DNA of 64,000 nucleotides from Pohlia nutans (lineage: Eukaryota > Streptophyta > Bryopsida > Bryales > Mniaceae): assembly GCA_022496805.1 (NCBI GenBank), contig CM040103.1, positions 11,178,001 through 11,242,000 of the forward strand, in the 5' to 3' direction. The notes beneath the pieces are model-generated. The model made no database searches. It had not been told where the DNA came from and was given only the letters and a program-made list of their open reading frames with translations. This document shows, piece after piece, positions 1-9,400 of this stretch; positions within the stretch are counted from its first letter, which is position 1; every line of letters starts with the position of its first letter. A program made the translations under genes and the position numbers.

Positions 1-21
1 ATAAGGAAATTTAGGGGTTAA
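1..21. repeat. Right end of a TTAA-bounded element, cut by the window edge
   Basis: Bases 11-21 read TTAGGGGTTAA, the same terminus that closes the other TTAA elements in this window. The body lies outside the window. Its TTAA (18-21) is also the first TTAA of the next element, so the two elements share one target site. Confidence 0.5.
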
Positions 22-582
22 CCCCTAACCGCCCATCTGTGCATATTTTGCATGCTACACGGATTTGAACTCCGATTTCTCATCCATAATGCACTTTTTG
101 CAGTGTGAATTTTTTACTGAAACTTTTATAGGAAGTTAGCTCCGTGCTTTCTAATCCAATTAGAAAGGGGATGATTTGCAAAGTTTTTATGCCCCATTTC
201 ATATTGTAGTGTTCCACCCAAAATTTCAAAGATTTTAGTCTAAAAGTGCTCTCAACTACTAAAATTAAGCAACCCAAAAATCTCCAAAAATCATTACACT
301 GAGAGTATTACATTTCAACCCATCCCAAAAAATTTCTTTATTAGATTGTTAATGTCTTACTGTTAATCATATTACAAAAGAACTCTAAATTTTAACTTTG
401 ATAATTCATATGCAAATATTGGTGATAGCAATTGCAAATCCGACTGTATGGATAGAATATAAAATTCATAATGTACAACTTTTATTCATACATCAAGTTG
501 AAAATATCCGTCTTAGTTACATTTTATAATTCATCTTTAAAAAACTGCCAAATTTGAGAAGGATGAGAACATTTAGGGATAA
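18..582 (+). repeat. TTAA-bounded piggyBac-like MITE, family B copy 1
   Basis: The element opens with TTAACCCCTAACCGCCC and closes with a degraded TTTAGGGATAA. Near the closing end (about 470-545) it has the family B core, including GTACAACTTTTATTCATACA and a GCATTTTATAATGCAT-like stretch, seen also at about 610-690, 37050-37125, 38215-38290, 40000-40075 and 41555-41630. There is no transposase. TTAA flanks with CCC-starting terminal repeats are the hallmark of piggyBac elements; assignment to piggyBac is inferred from the ends only. Confidence 0.8.
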
Positions 583-1134
583 ACCCCTAAAAGCCTAGAG
601 CCCTCTCCAATTTTGGCAGTTTTGCAAAGATGCATTATAAAATGCAACTAAGAGAGATATTTTGAACTTGATGTTTGAATAAAAGTTGTACATTATGAAT
701 TTTAGATTCTATCCATACATTTAGATCTACGATTGCTATCACCAATATTTTTGTATAAAATTTGAAACTCAAAATTCAAAATCCTTTTGTAATTTAATTA
801 CAAATAAGATATTGAAAATCTATAGATAAAATTTATTGTGATTGGTTGAAATATGATACTCTAAATGACTGTAGTGATATTACGAGTTGACTTTTTTGTG
901 ACGACTTTTACACTGAAATCTTCAAAACCTTAAGTGAATCACTACAACATGAAATGAGGCATAAGATTTTCACAAACCATCCCCTTTCTAATCAAGTCAT
1001 ACATTCATCAAGCTAACTTCTCATTAAATCTATGATAAAAAATCTACAATGCAAAATGTGCATGACTGATGAGAAAAGATGGATGAATTTTGTACATCGT
1101 CCAAAAAATGGATGTTCGGCCAGTTAAGGGTTGA
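579..1134 (-). repeat. TTAA-bounded piggyBac-like MITE, family B copy 2 (inverted)
   Basis: This is a family B copy in the opposite orientation, directly abutting copy 1. It begins ATAAACCCCTAAAAG and ends GTTAAGGGTTGA, with the conserved core at 610-690. The outer TTAA has decayed to ATAA on one side and TTGA on the other. The open frame at 1079-1261 crosses this end and is not a gene. Confidence 0.75.
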
Positions 1135-1362
1135 AGGATCAAGGATTCATGGTTTCAAAATGACAAATTCTATTAACCATATTGTGAAAGATGTAATGCA
1201 GATTAGACCAAATTTTATATCACGAGAATCAATGAAGAACATTGAATGTGTTGGTTCATAAACAAAAAAAATTTGAACAAAATGAAGTCTGCATAGGACC
1301 TACTCAAAACTGCTCAAAGAACATGAAGCCCAGTATGGGCATTTTGATCCTTTAGGGGTTAA
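1131..1362 (-). repeat. TTAA-bounded piggyBac-like MITE, family D copy 1
   Basis: Read on the minus strand the element starts TTAACCCCTAAAGGATC and aligns along most of its length with the copy at 45664-45865 inside an intron of the 45-kb gene (shared: AGTTTTGAGTAGGTC, CAATGTTCTTCA, GTGATATAAAAT). It ends at the TTGA shared with the family B element at 579-1134. About 230 bp, no coding capacity. Confidence 0.75.
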
Positions 1363-1565
1363 TTGGGGAGTAGTTTGTCTATCCAGGCCTTAAGAGCATC
1401 TCCAAAGCTTGTAACTTTTAGGCCCACGCAAAGAAAATTTGGCAAAGGTAGAAAATGCAAAACCGAGCCGAAAAACGGGGTTGCAGTCAAGGATGCAGTC
1501 ATCGGTCTTGCTGTTGCGGCCTCTCTACCACCGTCTAACACGATGGGGAAGTCATTGTTGGAAAT

Positions 1566-1685
1566 TACTAGTAGAAAAGGTGGTGTTCCACAAGGAGATG
1601 CCCATGCAAAATCACTGTGCATGCATAGAATCGGGCAGTACTTGCCTAGGCATCTCCCTGGACAATGCCACCTTTTCAACTTGTG
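1566..1685. mobile_element. CACTA-like MITE, 3-bp TSD AAT
   Basis: The 120-bp element has long terminal inverted repeats: TACTAGTAGAAAAGGTGG at the left, and on the other strand CACAAGTTGAAAAGGTGG at the right. It is flanked by AAT at 1563-1565 and 1686-1688. Three-base duplications and CACTA-type ends point to the CACTA (CMC/EnSpm) superfamily. A sister copy lies at 24268-24387. The overlapping open frames at 1359-1686 run through both this element and its flank and are not credible genes. Confidence 0.8.
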
Positions 1686-1688
1686 AAT

Positions 1689-2516
1689 TTAAATAACCAT
1701 GAGAGAAAAAAATATAGAGTGTGATTTATTTATGGTTAATTTTTTATTTTTTTTGATATACCATAGCCTTGAAGAAAGTGAAGGAGCACACTACATATAT
1801 TGTAGGATCCCTTGTAGTACCCAAATTATGTTTACAGGGTTTCTAAAACAACATTATAGTAGGTGGTAGGGAAATTTTATAGCGTGAGTGAAGTGTGAGC
1901 AAAATTTAAGAACTGGATGAAAAATGGTCACAAGTTCATCTATAGAATGGATAAATTTGTTAAATGATGATTTTGTGTGTACTTCTGAGGATCATTCTAT
2001 AAACTTTTGTGTAATTTGGTGGATTTTCTTTTCACGCGAAGGAAGAATTTTGTCATTGTGCATTAAAAATACCAAATTTGGCTAATTCTATACGATTGCG
2101 TGAGAGTATGTACAATTCTGTTAGTGAACACATTATGGACGTTTTAGTGAAGCTGAAGTGGTTTTTTTTAGGGGTTTGTAGACTTCTTTCAATGTTTTGG
2201 TGAAACAAATAAGTACGTCATTACCAACGGGTTTAGAATTGCAACCAATTCTATAAATAAGATGTTTTTTGTATACCTATCATAAATCTTGTTGTGTAAT
2301 GAATTTTGTTCCTAATGTTGTAATACAATGCTAAGGTAGTTAAAGAAAAATTCAAAAATTATAAATAGTAGAGGGTCAAAAATATTATGGAGATTTTAAT
2401 CTATAATGACACATAGATGGCAAGAAATTGAAGATAGTAAAATTATCAAAAGATATAGGGTCCACTAAAATGCAGAAAATGAGGTAAATCGCCCCCCCAA
2501 CAAATATGTGTTATAT
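1689..2516. other. Gene-free AT-rich interval
   Basis: About 830 bp between the CACTA-like element and the retrotransposon. I see no coding region, RNA gene or bounded element. The last bases (CGCCCCCCCAACAA, then ATATGTGTTATAT) meet the truncated 3' LTR without any sequence resembling the missing LTR part. Confidence 0.5.
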
Positions 2517-2707
2517 TCTCTCGAAGAGAGTGAAGGTACATATAGGAGACTAGTCTGACAGTGTGTCAGACTGGTCGACCGGAAAAGTCGGGTCGACCAG
2601 TCTGTACCAGCCTGTACTGCCACGTGTCTCCTGCTGGGTCTATTCCTGCCGGGTATAGACTAGCCTACTCTTAGCCTAAGGGAATATCAACTATTATTCG
2701 GTTAACA
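2517..2707 (-). repeat. 3' LTR, truncated to its first 191 bp
   Basis: Matches 12883-13073 with three substitutions. In element sense it begins TGTTAACCGAATA and stops after about a third of the 542-bp LTR. The remaining ~350 bp have no match in the DNA to the left. It keeps a perfect 14-bp-arm hairpin (2567-2580 with 2591-2604, CAGACTGGTCGACC) that has one mismatch in the 5' LTR copy. Confidence 0.9.
2619..2627 (-). promoter_or_regulatory. G-box / ABRE-like site in 3' LTR
   Basis: GCCACGTGT on the plus strand reads ACACGTGGC in element sense, a G-box with an ABRE-like core bound by plant bZIP and bHLH factors. It is preserved in both LTR copies within the upstream (U3-like) part, so it may help drive stress-linked transcription. 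Function is inferred. Confidence 0.45.
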
Positions 2708-2708
2708 T

Positions 2709-2724
2709 TACCCTCCCTCTGAGC
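2709..2724 (-). promoter_or_regulatory. Polypurine tract of the Gypsy element
   Basis: In element sense the bases before the 3' LTR read CAGAGGGAGGGTAA, a purine run immediately next to TGTTAACC. This is where plus-strand DNA synthesis is primed in LTR retrotransposons, and it fixes the inner edge of the 3' LTR. Confidence 0.75.
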
Positions 2725-2898
2725 TAAGTACACTCCTGTGGACTTTAGACTACCCCGGTTGGTGACTAGGAAAATTTGTTCACGAGGAATGACAAAATTA
2801 CCCGCGGTCAAGTAGTCGACCTAGCTGAGGTCGAGACATCAGTCGTGGACGTCGCTAGAGTCCTGGGTCATGCCTGGCGAGCGGATATCGGGAGGCAT

Positions 2899-3945
2899 TC
2901 ATGAGAAGTCGAACCCCAGAGAGTGTGGTGAAGAGATGACCGGTAAGTCGACTGAGGTGTTGTCGACCGATGGTGTAGGTGCTGTCATCATCTGGTCGGG
3001 TGCTAGGGTCTGCTGATCCTGCTGCTGCTGTGGAGAAGGAGGGTGTGGAGTGGCTGGCTGCTGTTGCACCGTGTCTTGAATGTTGACTGGCGGTGGCTGC
3101 TGGTCTTGTTGCTGCTGATCGCGGTCTTCGTCTTCATCGGTCGACTCGCTGTCGTCTTCGTCGTCGTCCTCACTTAACTTGACGTCGGTAGTCAAGACCT
3201 CGTCTTCGTCAGTCAACTGGTTCTCCCAGAGCGAATGGTCGGGTTCGAGGTGGCTCGTATCCTCCTCTTCGTCTTCGTCGACTGCTGGAATCTCCAAGTC
3301 CGGGTGGTCGAGCTGAAGTTGGTCGAGTTGCCTGCGGTACATGTTGAGCTGGTGGCGGTCTGTGCTGAGGGTGTGCTTGAGAACCTTGATACGATTTCTT
3401 GCCTTGAGTCGGAGTCGGTACTTGCACGCTTGAAGTTTGTGTAACTGCAGCTCCCGACTTGCGAATTGGCGGGACTTTTCCTCGTTGTCCTGGAGTAGTA
3501 GGTCGAGTCGGTTATTGGAGTCGACTATCTCCCTCCTAGCTTGCTGAAGACTGAGCTGGGTTGCTGCTACCTCGGCTCGTGCCGCTTCAAGTTCGTTTCG
3601 TGCTACCACGAGCTCGCTCTGGTGTTTCTGTTCCTGCTGTCGACTGCTGTGGAGGTCGGCTTCTAGCTGGGTCAATCTGTTGTCGGTCTGACTCTTCTCC
3701 TCCGTGACGGTGGTGAGAGTAGTACGGAGTCTTGCCAGTTCGATGGTGAGGTTGTCGACCTGTTGCTTGTATGTTGTGGAGTCCTTGGTCAGTCGACTAC
3801 TCTCCAATCGGTGGCGGTCGAGCTCGGCTTGAAGGGTGGTTTTTGCTTGAACCGCCTCGAACAAGAGGAGGTTCACTCGGGAGCCGACATCCTCGAGTCG
3901 ACCTACTGCTCCTTGGACGTCCTCCAAGCGCTGGCGCCAATGCAT
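2899..3945 (-). CDS. Retrotransposon 3' ORF B, coiled-coil protein of unknown function (348 aa)
   Basis: A 348-residue protein encoded between pol and the 3' LTR. Residues about 1-215 form a long predicted coiled coil, rich in leucine heptads, glutamine and arginine (for example LQAELDRHRLESSRL). This is followed by an acidic tract near 220-275 (DEDEEED, SEDDDEDDSESTDEDEDRD) and a Gln/Pro-rich tail. Its ATG lies two bases after the TAG of ORF A, in another frame, suggesting translation coupled to ORF A or from a spliced subgenomic RNA. I do not recognise a family. The coiled coil suggests self-assembly or binding to a partner. There are no membrane segments, so a classical envelope protein is unlikely. 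Confidence 0.75.
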   Translation of the reverse strand: MHWRQRLEDVQGAVGRLEDVGSRVNLLLFEAVQAKTTLQAELDRHRLESSRLTKDSTTYKQQVDNLTIELARLRTTLTTVTEEKSQTDNRLTQLEADLHSSRQQEQKHQSELVVARNELEAARAEVAATQLSLQQARREIVDSNNRLDLLLQDNEEKSRQFASRELQLHKLQACKYRLRLKARNRIKVLKHTLSTDRHQLNMYRRQLDQLQLDHPDLEIPAVDEDEEEDTSHLEPDHSLWENQLTDEDEVLTTDVKLSEDDDEDDSESTDEDEDRDQQQQDQQPPPVNIQDTVQQQPATPHPPSPQQQQDQQTLAPDQMMTAPTPSVDNTSVDLPVISSPHSLGFDFS

Positions 3946-3947
3946 TG

Positions 3948-5723
3948 CTAGTGTCGTAGCTCGTGATGTTGGTGAGTCGGTTGCGGGTCGATTGACCCCA
4001 GGTGATGGCGGCGGTCGAGTCGTGGGAGAGACGGGTGGTGGCTGGCGAAATTCGCCGGTTGGTGCCGTTCCATATGCTGCTTCGAGGTTAAGCGGCGCGA
4101 AGTCGGATAGAGAAGGCGGAGGTGTGTCGGGGATGGGAGTCTTTTTGGCGTTGGTGGTGGAGTCGACTGGGCCTCACTGTCGGATGAAGTCAGGTCGACC
4201 TGTCGAGGTACAAACTGACTCAAGGGTGTGAGTTTACCTCGTTTGGCACGTTTCTCTAGTCGCTCCTGGTCCCGCTTGCGTGCGAGTGAGGAGCGCGTCT
4301 TTCTTCGTTCTGTGGTCGGTTGGCTCCCGGTAGTGGCTGTCGGTGCTACTGGGTCGGGTGTAGTTTGTCGACTAGGGGGTCGAGCAGTCGATGTTTGGCC
4401 CTGGTCGACTGGTCGGGGCGGCCGAACATGGTCCTTCGAGGTGCGGTCGGCTCCCAGCCCGCTTTGGAACACGATGTAGTCGGGTCCTTGGGAGTTGTTT
4501 TCCGAGTTCTCCGACTGTCGACGTCGGTCTTTGGTGTTCTGCTGGGCGACTGTTTGGTGTGCATATTCTTCGTCAGTGCTAGGAAAATAAGACTCAAGAA
4601 GGAAGTCTAATACCTCGGCTGAAGGGCAGATCGTGGTCTTCGTGGTCTGCATCGCCTTGATGTCGATGGCGATCGAGTTGAACATCCATGTCGCCCAGTC
4701 CCATTGCATGGCGCGGTTGATGAGGGCCTCGACTGTGCATACTACGTCGAGCATTTCCTTGCTGAAGTAGGTCGTCTTGCGTTTGAACCCGAGGCCTTGA
4801 ATGAATGCCGTCAGTCTCCTGTGGTGTTCGGGTTTGCAGTGGCAGATGCTGTAGCCCTCGGCAGTCCTGCCGGCTGCAGAATATTCTTCTAACCGACCCG
4901 GTGGGAACTCCTCAGGGTCGATTGGCTGGATAGTAATGCCAAATGGCAGTTTGAGAACCTCGTGAATCACATTCGGGTCGACTGTGACTGTATGTGTGCG
5001 GACTCGCGCGGTGATCGACTTGTTGGGGAGGTCGACTACCGCAGCGTTGACGAACTCCTCAATCAACTCCATGCGTGGCGCGCGTTGAGGGTTGTCCCAG
5101 TCGAGTGCTACAAAGTCTGAAACGCCAATCGCCTTGATGAAGTCGGCCTCGGTGGTGTGTTCAGCGGCGTACTCGCGCCATTCCAGCATCGGCCGCATCG
5201 ACTGAAAGGCGAGGGTCTTGTAGAGTCCCTCCCTCGTGCGGATCGGAATTTCGTAACTCGGTGGTCCGGAGGACCAAAGGCGTCGTTGGCCGCGATCAGT
5301 CGACTTGCCTTTCGCCATCGGTCGATTGGCTGCAAATCTGCGCACAAGGAGACAAGAAAAAGGCCGGCGTAGTCCCGAAGTCGGCTCGCACACAGTCGGT
5401 TGCAGCGGCGATGGGCGTGGTCGTTTCCTACTCAATCTACTCTCGATTATCTCTCGCACAGTCGGGCTACGGGGTCGCTTGACTACTCGTCGGCGTTCTA
5501 CTCGTGATAGTCTAAATCGCTTGCTAAGAATGCATAAGGCGAGGGCCGCGGAGTGGCGGTCGGCCGGAGGAGAAGGAAAGGAGGGAGGAGAGTGAGAAAT
5601 GGGAGATAGAAGGCGCGCGGCCTGTGGGTCGGGTGGAGAGGAAGCTAATGGCGAGGAGGCAAGAGGAGGAAGAAGGGGTGCGGCCATGGTGCTAAATACC
5701 TGCCCTACGGGTCTTGCATTCAT
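3948..5723 (-). CDS. Retrotransposon 3' ORF A (591 aa), plant-transposon-type protein
   Basis: A 591-residue protein encoded downstream of integrase. Its start overlaps the last 32 bp of the pol frame. It begins with a Pro/Ser-rich stretch (PLLPPLASSPLASSPP), then basic patches. A folded region runs from about residue 150 to 400, with motifs such as MELIEEFVNAAVVDLP, VDPNVIHEVLKLPFGI and ALINRAMQWDWATWMF. The tail is disordered and Pro/Ser/Thr-rich with basic clusters. The middle region resembles the 'putative plant transposon protein' domain found in ORFs of Athila-like Gypsy elements; this is recalled, not searched. Role unknown. It has no signal peptide or transmembrane helices. Confidence 0.75.
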   Translation of the reverse strand: MNARPVGQVFSTMAAPLLPPLASSPLASSPPDPQAARLLSPISHSPPSFPSPPADRHSAALALCILSKRFRLSRVERRRVVKRPRSPTVREIIESRLSRKRPRPSPLQPTVCEPTSGLRRPFSCLLVRRFAANRPMAKGKSTDRGQRRLWSSGPPSYEIPIRTREGLYKTLAFQSMRPMLEWREYAAEHTTEADFIKAIGVSDFVALDWDNPQRAPRMELIEEFVNAAVVDLPNKSITARVRTHTVTVDPNVIHEVLKLPFGITIQPIDPEEFPPGRLEEYSAAGRTAEGYSICHCKPEHHRRLTAFIQGLGFKRKTTYFSKEMLDVVCTVEALINRAMQWDWATWMFNSIAIDIKAMQTTKTTICPSAEVLDFLLESYFPSTDEEYAHQTVAQQNTKDRRRQSENSENNSQGPDYIVFQSGLGADRTSKDHVRPPRPVDQGQTSTARPPSRQTTPDPVAPTATTGSQPTTERRKTRSSLARKRDQERLEKRAKRGKLTPLSQFVPRQVDLTSSDSEAQSTPPPTPKRLPSPTHLRLLYPTSRRLTSKQHMERHQPANFASHHPSLPRLDRRHHLGSIDPQPTHQHHELRH

Positions 5724-6414
5724 AACTGAGAAGATAAGTGAGGGCGGCGGCCATAAATATGGCGGCTCTTCTAGGGTTTGACCGGTCGGGTTGACCGGTC
5801 GGGTTGACCAGTCGGGTCGACCAGTCGAGTCGACCCACGGTAACTAGGTCGGGTCGGTTCCGTTGCTGTCGGTTGGGCTCATCTTCGTTCTGTTCTAGAG
5901 TTGACCTAATCTCTGATTTGCTAGTGAGTGGGCTAGCCAGGTCGGTTGGAGGTTGCTCGCCTAGAACTCGGTAGGGTTTGAGTTTGTTGACGTTGACTAC
6001 TACCGGGTCGGGGTCAAAGTGTTGGATGCTGACTAGGAGGACAGTGTTGTTGGGGAGGGTATACTGGACACGATATGGACCGAACCATTTGCTACGAAGT
6101 TTACCGGTATGGACATTTTTCCCTTTCGGGTGCCATAGGACGTAGTCGCCTACATTGTATCGAGTCGACTGACCTTGGGTGTGGGCCCACTGGGCTCGGT
6201 TCCACTGTTGTGCGCTGTGGTGGGTGGCTGCTGTCAGTTGGGTCTCGTCTAGCTTCTCGAGTTCGGCGGCTCGGGCTGCTAGGACTAGCCTGGGAGTGAA
6301 GCCGGTAGTCGATGTCGACCGTTGGGTCGGGATGATGTATTCGGTTGGCATCAACGGCGTCAGACCATACACCAATTGGAAAGGTGTGTGGCCTGTGCTA
6401 ACTTTGTATGCCGT
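5692..6414 (-). CDS. Integrase C-terminal part, cut off from gag-pol by a stop codon
   Basis: This frame continues gag-pol directly after the TGA at 6415-6417. It carries the integrase C-terminal sequence: a TGHTPFQLVYGLTP-like stretch, then the SH3-like GPYRV motif region and NVNKLKPYR. The end is low-complexity and includes a tandem Asp/Arg/Thr/Gly stretch encoded by the GTCGA-rich repeat at 5779-5838. No chromodomain is seen. It would be made only by readthrough. The first ATG (6375) is internal to the integrase. Confidence 0.85.
   Translation of the reverse strand, partial: TAYKVSTGHTPFQLVYGLTPLMPTEYIIPTQRSTSTTGFTPRLVLAARAAELEKLDETQLTAATHHSAQQWNRAQWAHTQGQSTRYNVGDYVLWHPKGKNVHTGKLRSKWFGPYRVQYTLPNNTVLLVSIQHFDPDPVVVNVNKLKPYRVLGEQPPTDLASPLTSKSEIRSTLEQNEDEPNRQQRNRPDLVTVGRLDWSTRLVNPTGQPDRSNPRRAAIFMAAALTYLLSYECKTRRAGI
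5779..5838. repeat. Short GTCG-rich tandem repeat inside pol
   Basis: Units of about 15 bp (TTGACCGGTCGGG, then GTCGACCAGTCGGG/GAG) are repeated four or five times. The translation is a repetitive Asp/Trp/Ser/Thr/Arg stretch near the pol C-terminus. Related words, including the LTR hairpin GGTCGACCAG, recur throughout the element. Confidence 0.7.
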
Positions 6415-9400
6415 TCAGTAAGCAAATAGGACCGTGTGGAGCTGTAAGTCCCAGTCGGTTCGATTCTCGTTGACTAGCTTTTGGAGCATTCGGACTATGA
6501 TCTTGTTGGTCGACTCGGCTTGGCCGTTGCCTTGCGGATAGTATGTCGTTGAAGTCGTGTGTCGGAGTAAGAAATGCTCGGTGAGAGTGTGCACCGTGCT
6601 ATTGATAAAATGGGTACCTTGGTTGCTTACTAGGTGGAGTGGACATCCAAACCGGGTGAGAATTGCCTCGTACAGGAACTGCGCGGTCTCCCTGGCGGTG
6701 TTTCCTCGGAGAGCTCTAGCCTCGACCCATTTGGTGGCATAGTCGGTAGCCACCAAAATGTATCGACAGGCTGTATGTCGGGTCTTCTTGACGGGGCCTA
6801 TGAAGTCGAGTCCCCATTTCATAAACGGTTGTGCGGGTAGTTGGGTGACGAGCTTCGAGGAGACTGTGTTGGGTAGTCCGCCAGTCTTTTGGCATTCATG
6901 ACACGACTGGCAGTACTGGACAGCGTCTTGGTGTAGAGTCGGCCACCAGTAGCCTGCGTCTAGTATTTTTCGGACAGTGATGTCTTGAGAAAAATGTCCT
7001 CCCGCGTTGCCTTTGTGTAATTCTTGGAGGATTGTTGTTGGCTGACTGCCAGTCAGGACTAGTCGGAGCTGGTGGTCCTTGCCGAGTCGGTACAGTTGTC
7101 CGTCGAGTACTTGGTACGGAATGGCTTTGTGAGCGATTCGTTTGCGGGCCTCCTTCATCATGTGAGTTGGAAAAGTCCCGGTAGTCAAGTAGTCGACTAT
7201 CGGGTGTAGCCAGTCGGGTTCGGTGGAAAAGAGTTGTGCGTCGACTGTCTGGTCGGGTATGCCTATGGCTGGCTCGGCCCCTTCATTTCTTGATAGTGCG
7301 TCGACTACTCCATGTGTTTTGCCTGGTTTATAAACCACAGTGAAGTCGAATTCAAGAAACAGTAGTAGCCAGCGTGCCAGTCGACCCGATACCTGAGGTT
7401 TGTTGATCAAGTACTGGAGCGCCAGGTGGTCGACATAGAAGACGAACTTATTACCTAGGAGGTAATGGCGGAATTTGTTGATGGCGTACACCATTGCGAG
7501 GGCTTCCTTCTCGGTTGTTGTATAGTTCTTCTCTGCTTTGTTGAGTAGTCGAGAAGCGTAGGCTATCGGCTGGTCGATGTTGCCGGTCGGGTTCTGTGCT
7601 AGCATCGCCCCGACTGCTATGTCGGATGCGTCTGTGTGTATGTCGAAGTCGAGTGACCAGTCGACTCCGATCAGGATTGGTGCAGTCTGGTATCGATCCT
7701 TGATGGTCTGATATGCGGTTGCGCACGCCGGTGTCCAGTCGAACGGTTCGCCTTTCCTGGTCAGTTTGGTGATGGGTTCCATGATGGCAGCATAATTTTT
7801 GATGAAGCATCGGTTGAACTGGGCTAGGCCGTTGAACGTCTGAATGGCTTTGACGTCCTTTGGTGATGGCATGTCGACTAAGGCCTGGATTTTCTTTGGA
7901 TCCGGAAACTTGCCTTCCCGTCCTACAATGTAGGCCAAAATTACACCAGAAGGAACATAGAATATACATTTTTCTGGATTGAGGCTTATCCCGTACTGTC
8001 GACATCGGTCGAAGACTAGTCTGAGCTTCGGTAGGTGGGAGTCGATGTCGATGTAGACACTGAAATCGTCCAGGAATAGCTTCATGAAGTCGCCCAGGTA
8101 CTCTTTGAAGATCTGGTTGACGATGCGCTGGTAGGTAGGCGGGGCGTTCTTCAATCCAAACGGCATCACGACCCATACATACGCGCCCCATTCGGTAATG
8201 AACGCTGTTTTGGGACGGTCAGTCGGGTCGATCCGTACCTGGTGGTAGCCTGAGAAACAGTCGATGAAGGAGTAGGCTTCATAGCCTATGACTGCGTCGA
8301 GTACCTCGTCCGTGAACGGAAGGGGGTACGGGTCTTTCTTGGTTGCTGCATTAAGTCGACGGAAATCTACGCATATCCGTAGTTTCCCATTCTTTTTGGG
8401 GACCACGACTATTGGGGATAGCCATGTTGCCTGGTCGACTGGTGCGATGAATCCTGCTTTTAGAAGTCGTTCCAGGTCGTCCTTTACTGCTTGTGCATAA
8501 TTCGGGTTCATCCGGTATCTTGCTTGGTGACTAGGCGAGATGGTCGGGTCGAGCTCGATCCGATGAGTCGCTATGTGTTCCGGTATACCTCGCAGATCTT
8601 CGTAAGAGAAGGCGAAAATGTCGATGTATTCCTTAAACAGGGATTCTGCGCTAGCTCTGAGACTAGGGCTCAAATTCGCGTTCAGCTTCAACAGCTTGGG
8701 GTCGGTAGAGGTACCGACGTTGACATGGTCGAGTCGATCCTCCTCATTGTGATTCCAATGGGCAATGTCCATGAATCGCAGCTTGTCTTGTATTGGTGTC
8801 TCGTCTACCAACATTGTTCTTGGTCTATGTTGAATACCTTGGTGCCCAGGGGTACTGGCCGTCGGAGTCGGTTCCGTTCCAGACTGGTCGACTGTCGACT
8901 CGGTAGCTAGGAGGTTCCAGTCGATTGTGCCCATTGTGTGGAGGGTCGGGTCGGAGGCCATCAAAATTTCCTCCTCTTCATCGGTGATTCCTTCCGCGAA
9001 GTTGTAACAGACGAGCGCATGTGGTGTAACCGCCTCGTATCCTAACTGTCGATTTATCTTGACGGTCTTGACTGTGCCATTGCCCATGATCTGCACTTCA
9101 TTGTTGCCCCAGTCGTGTATGACTTTGGCATGTCGAAGCCAGGGTCGACCAAGTAATAACCGGTAGTCTGACTGGACTGTTGAGCAGTCGATGACTATAA
9201 GCGTGACTATGTAGGGGATGCCATGAATGTGAATTTTGACATCCCTGATCAATCCTTTGGGTCGTGCTATGGTGCCATTAGCCATCTTGAGGTTGAATGG
9301 TGCGGGTGACGGTTTAGCTAGTCCCAACCGTCGGCGTTCATCTTCGGTGATCACATTGACGCCGGAGCCGCCATCGATTAGAACGTCGTCGACCATGTTT

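Noticed and set aside
1359..1686. Overlapping ~107-codon frames on both strands
   Set aside because: They straddle the end of a TTAA element's flank and a whole CACTA-like MITE; opposite-strand openness here is a composition effect.
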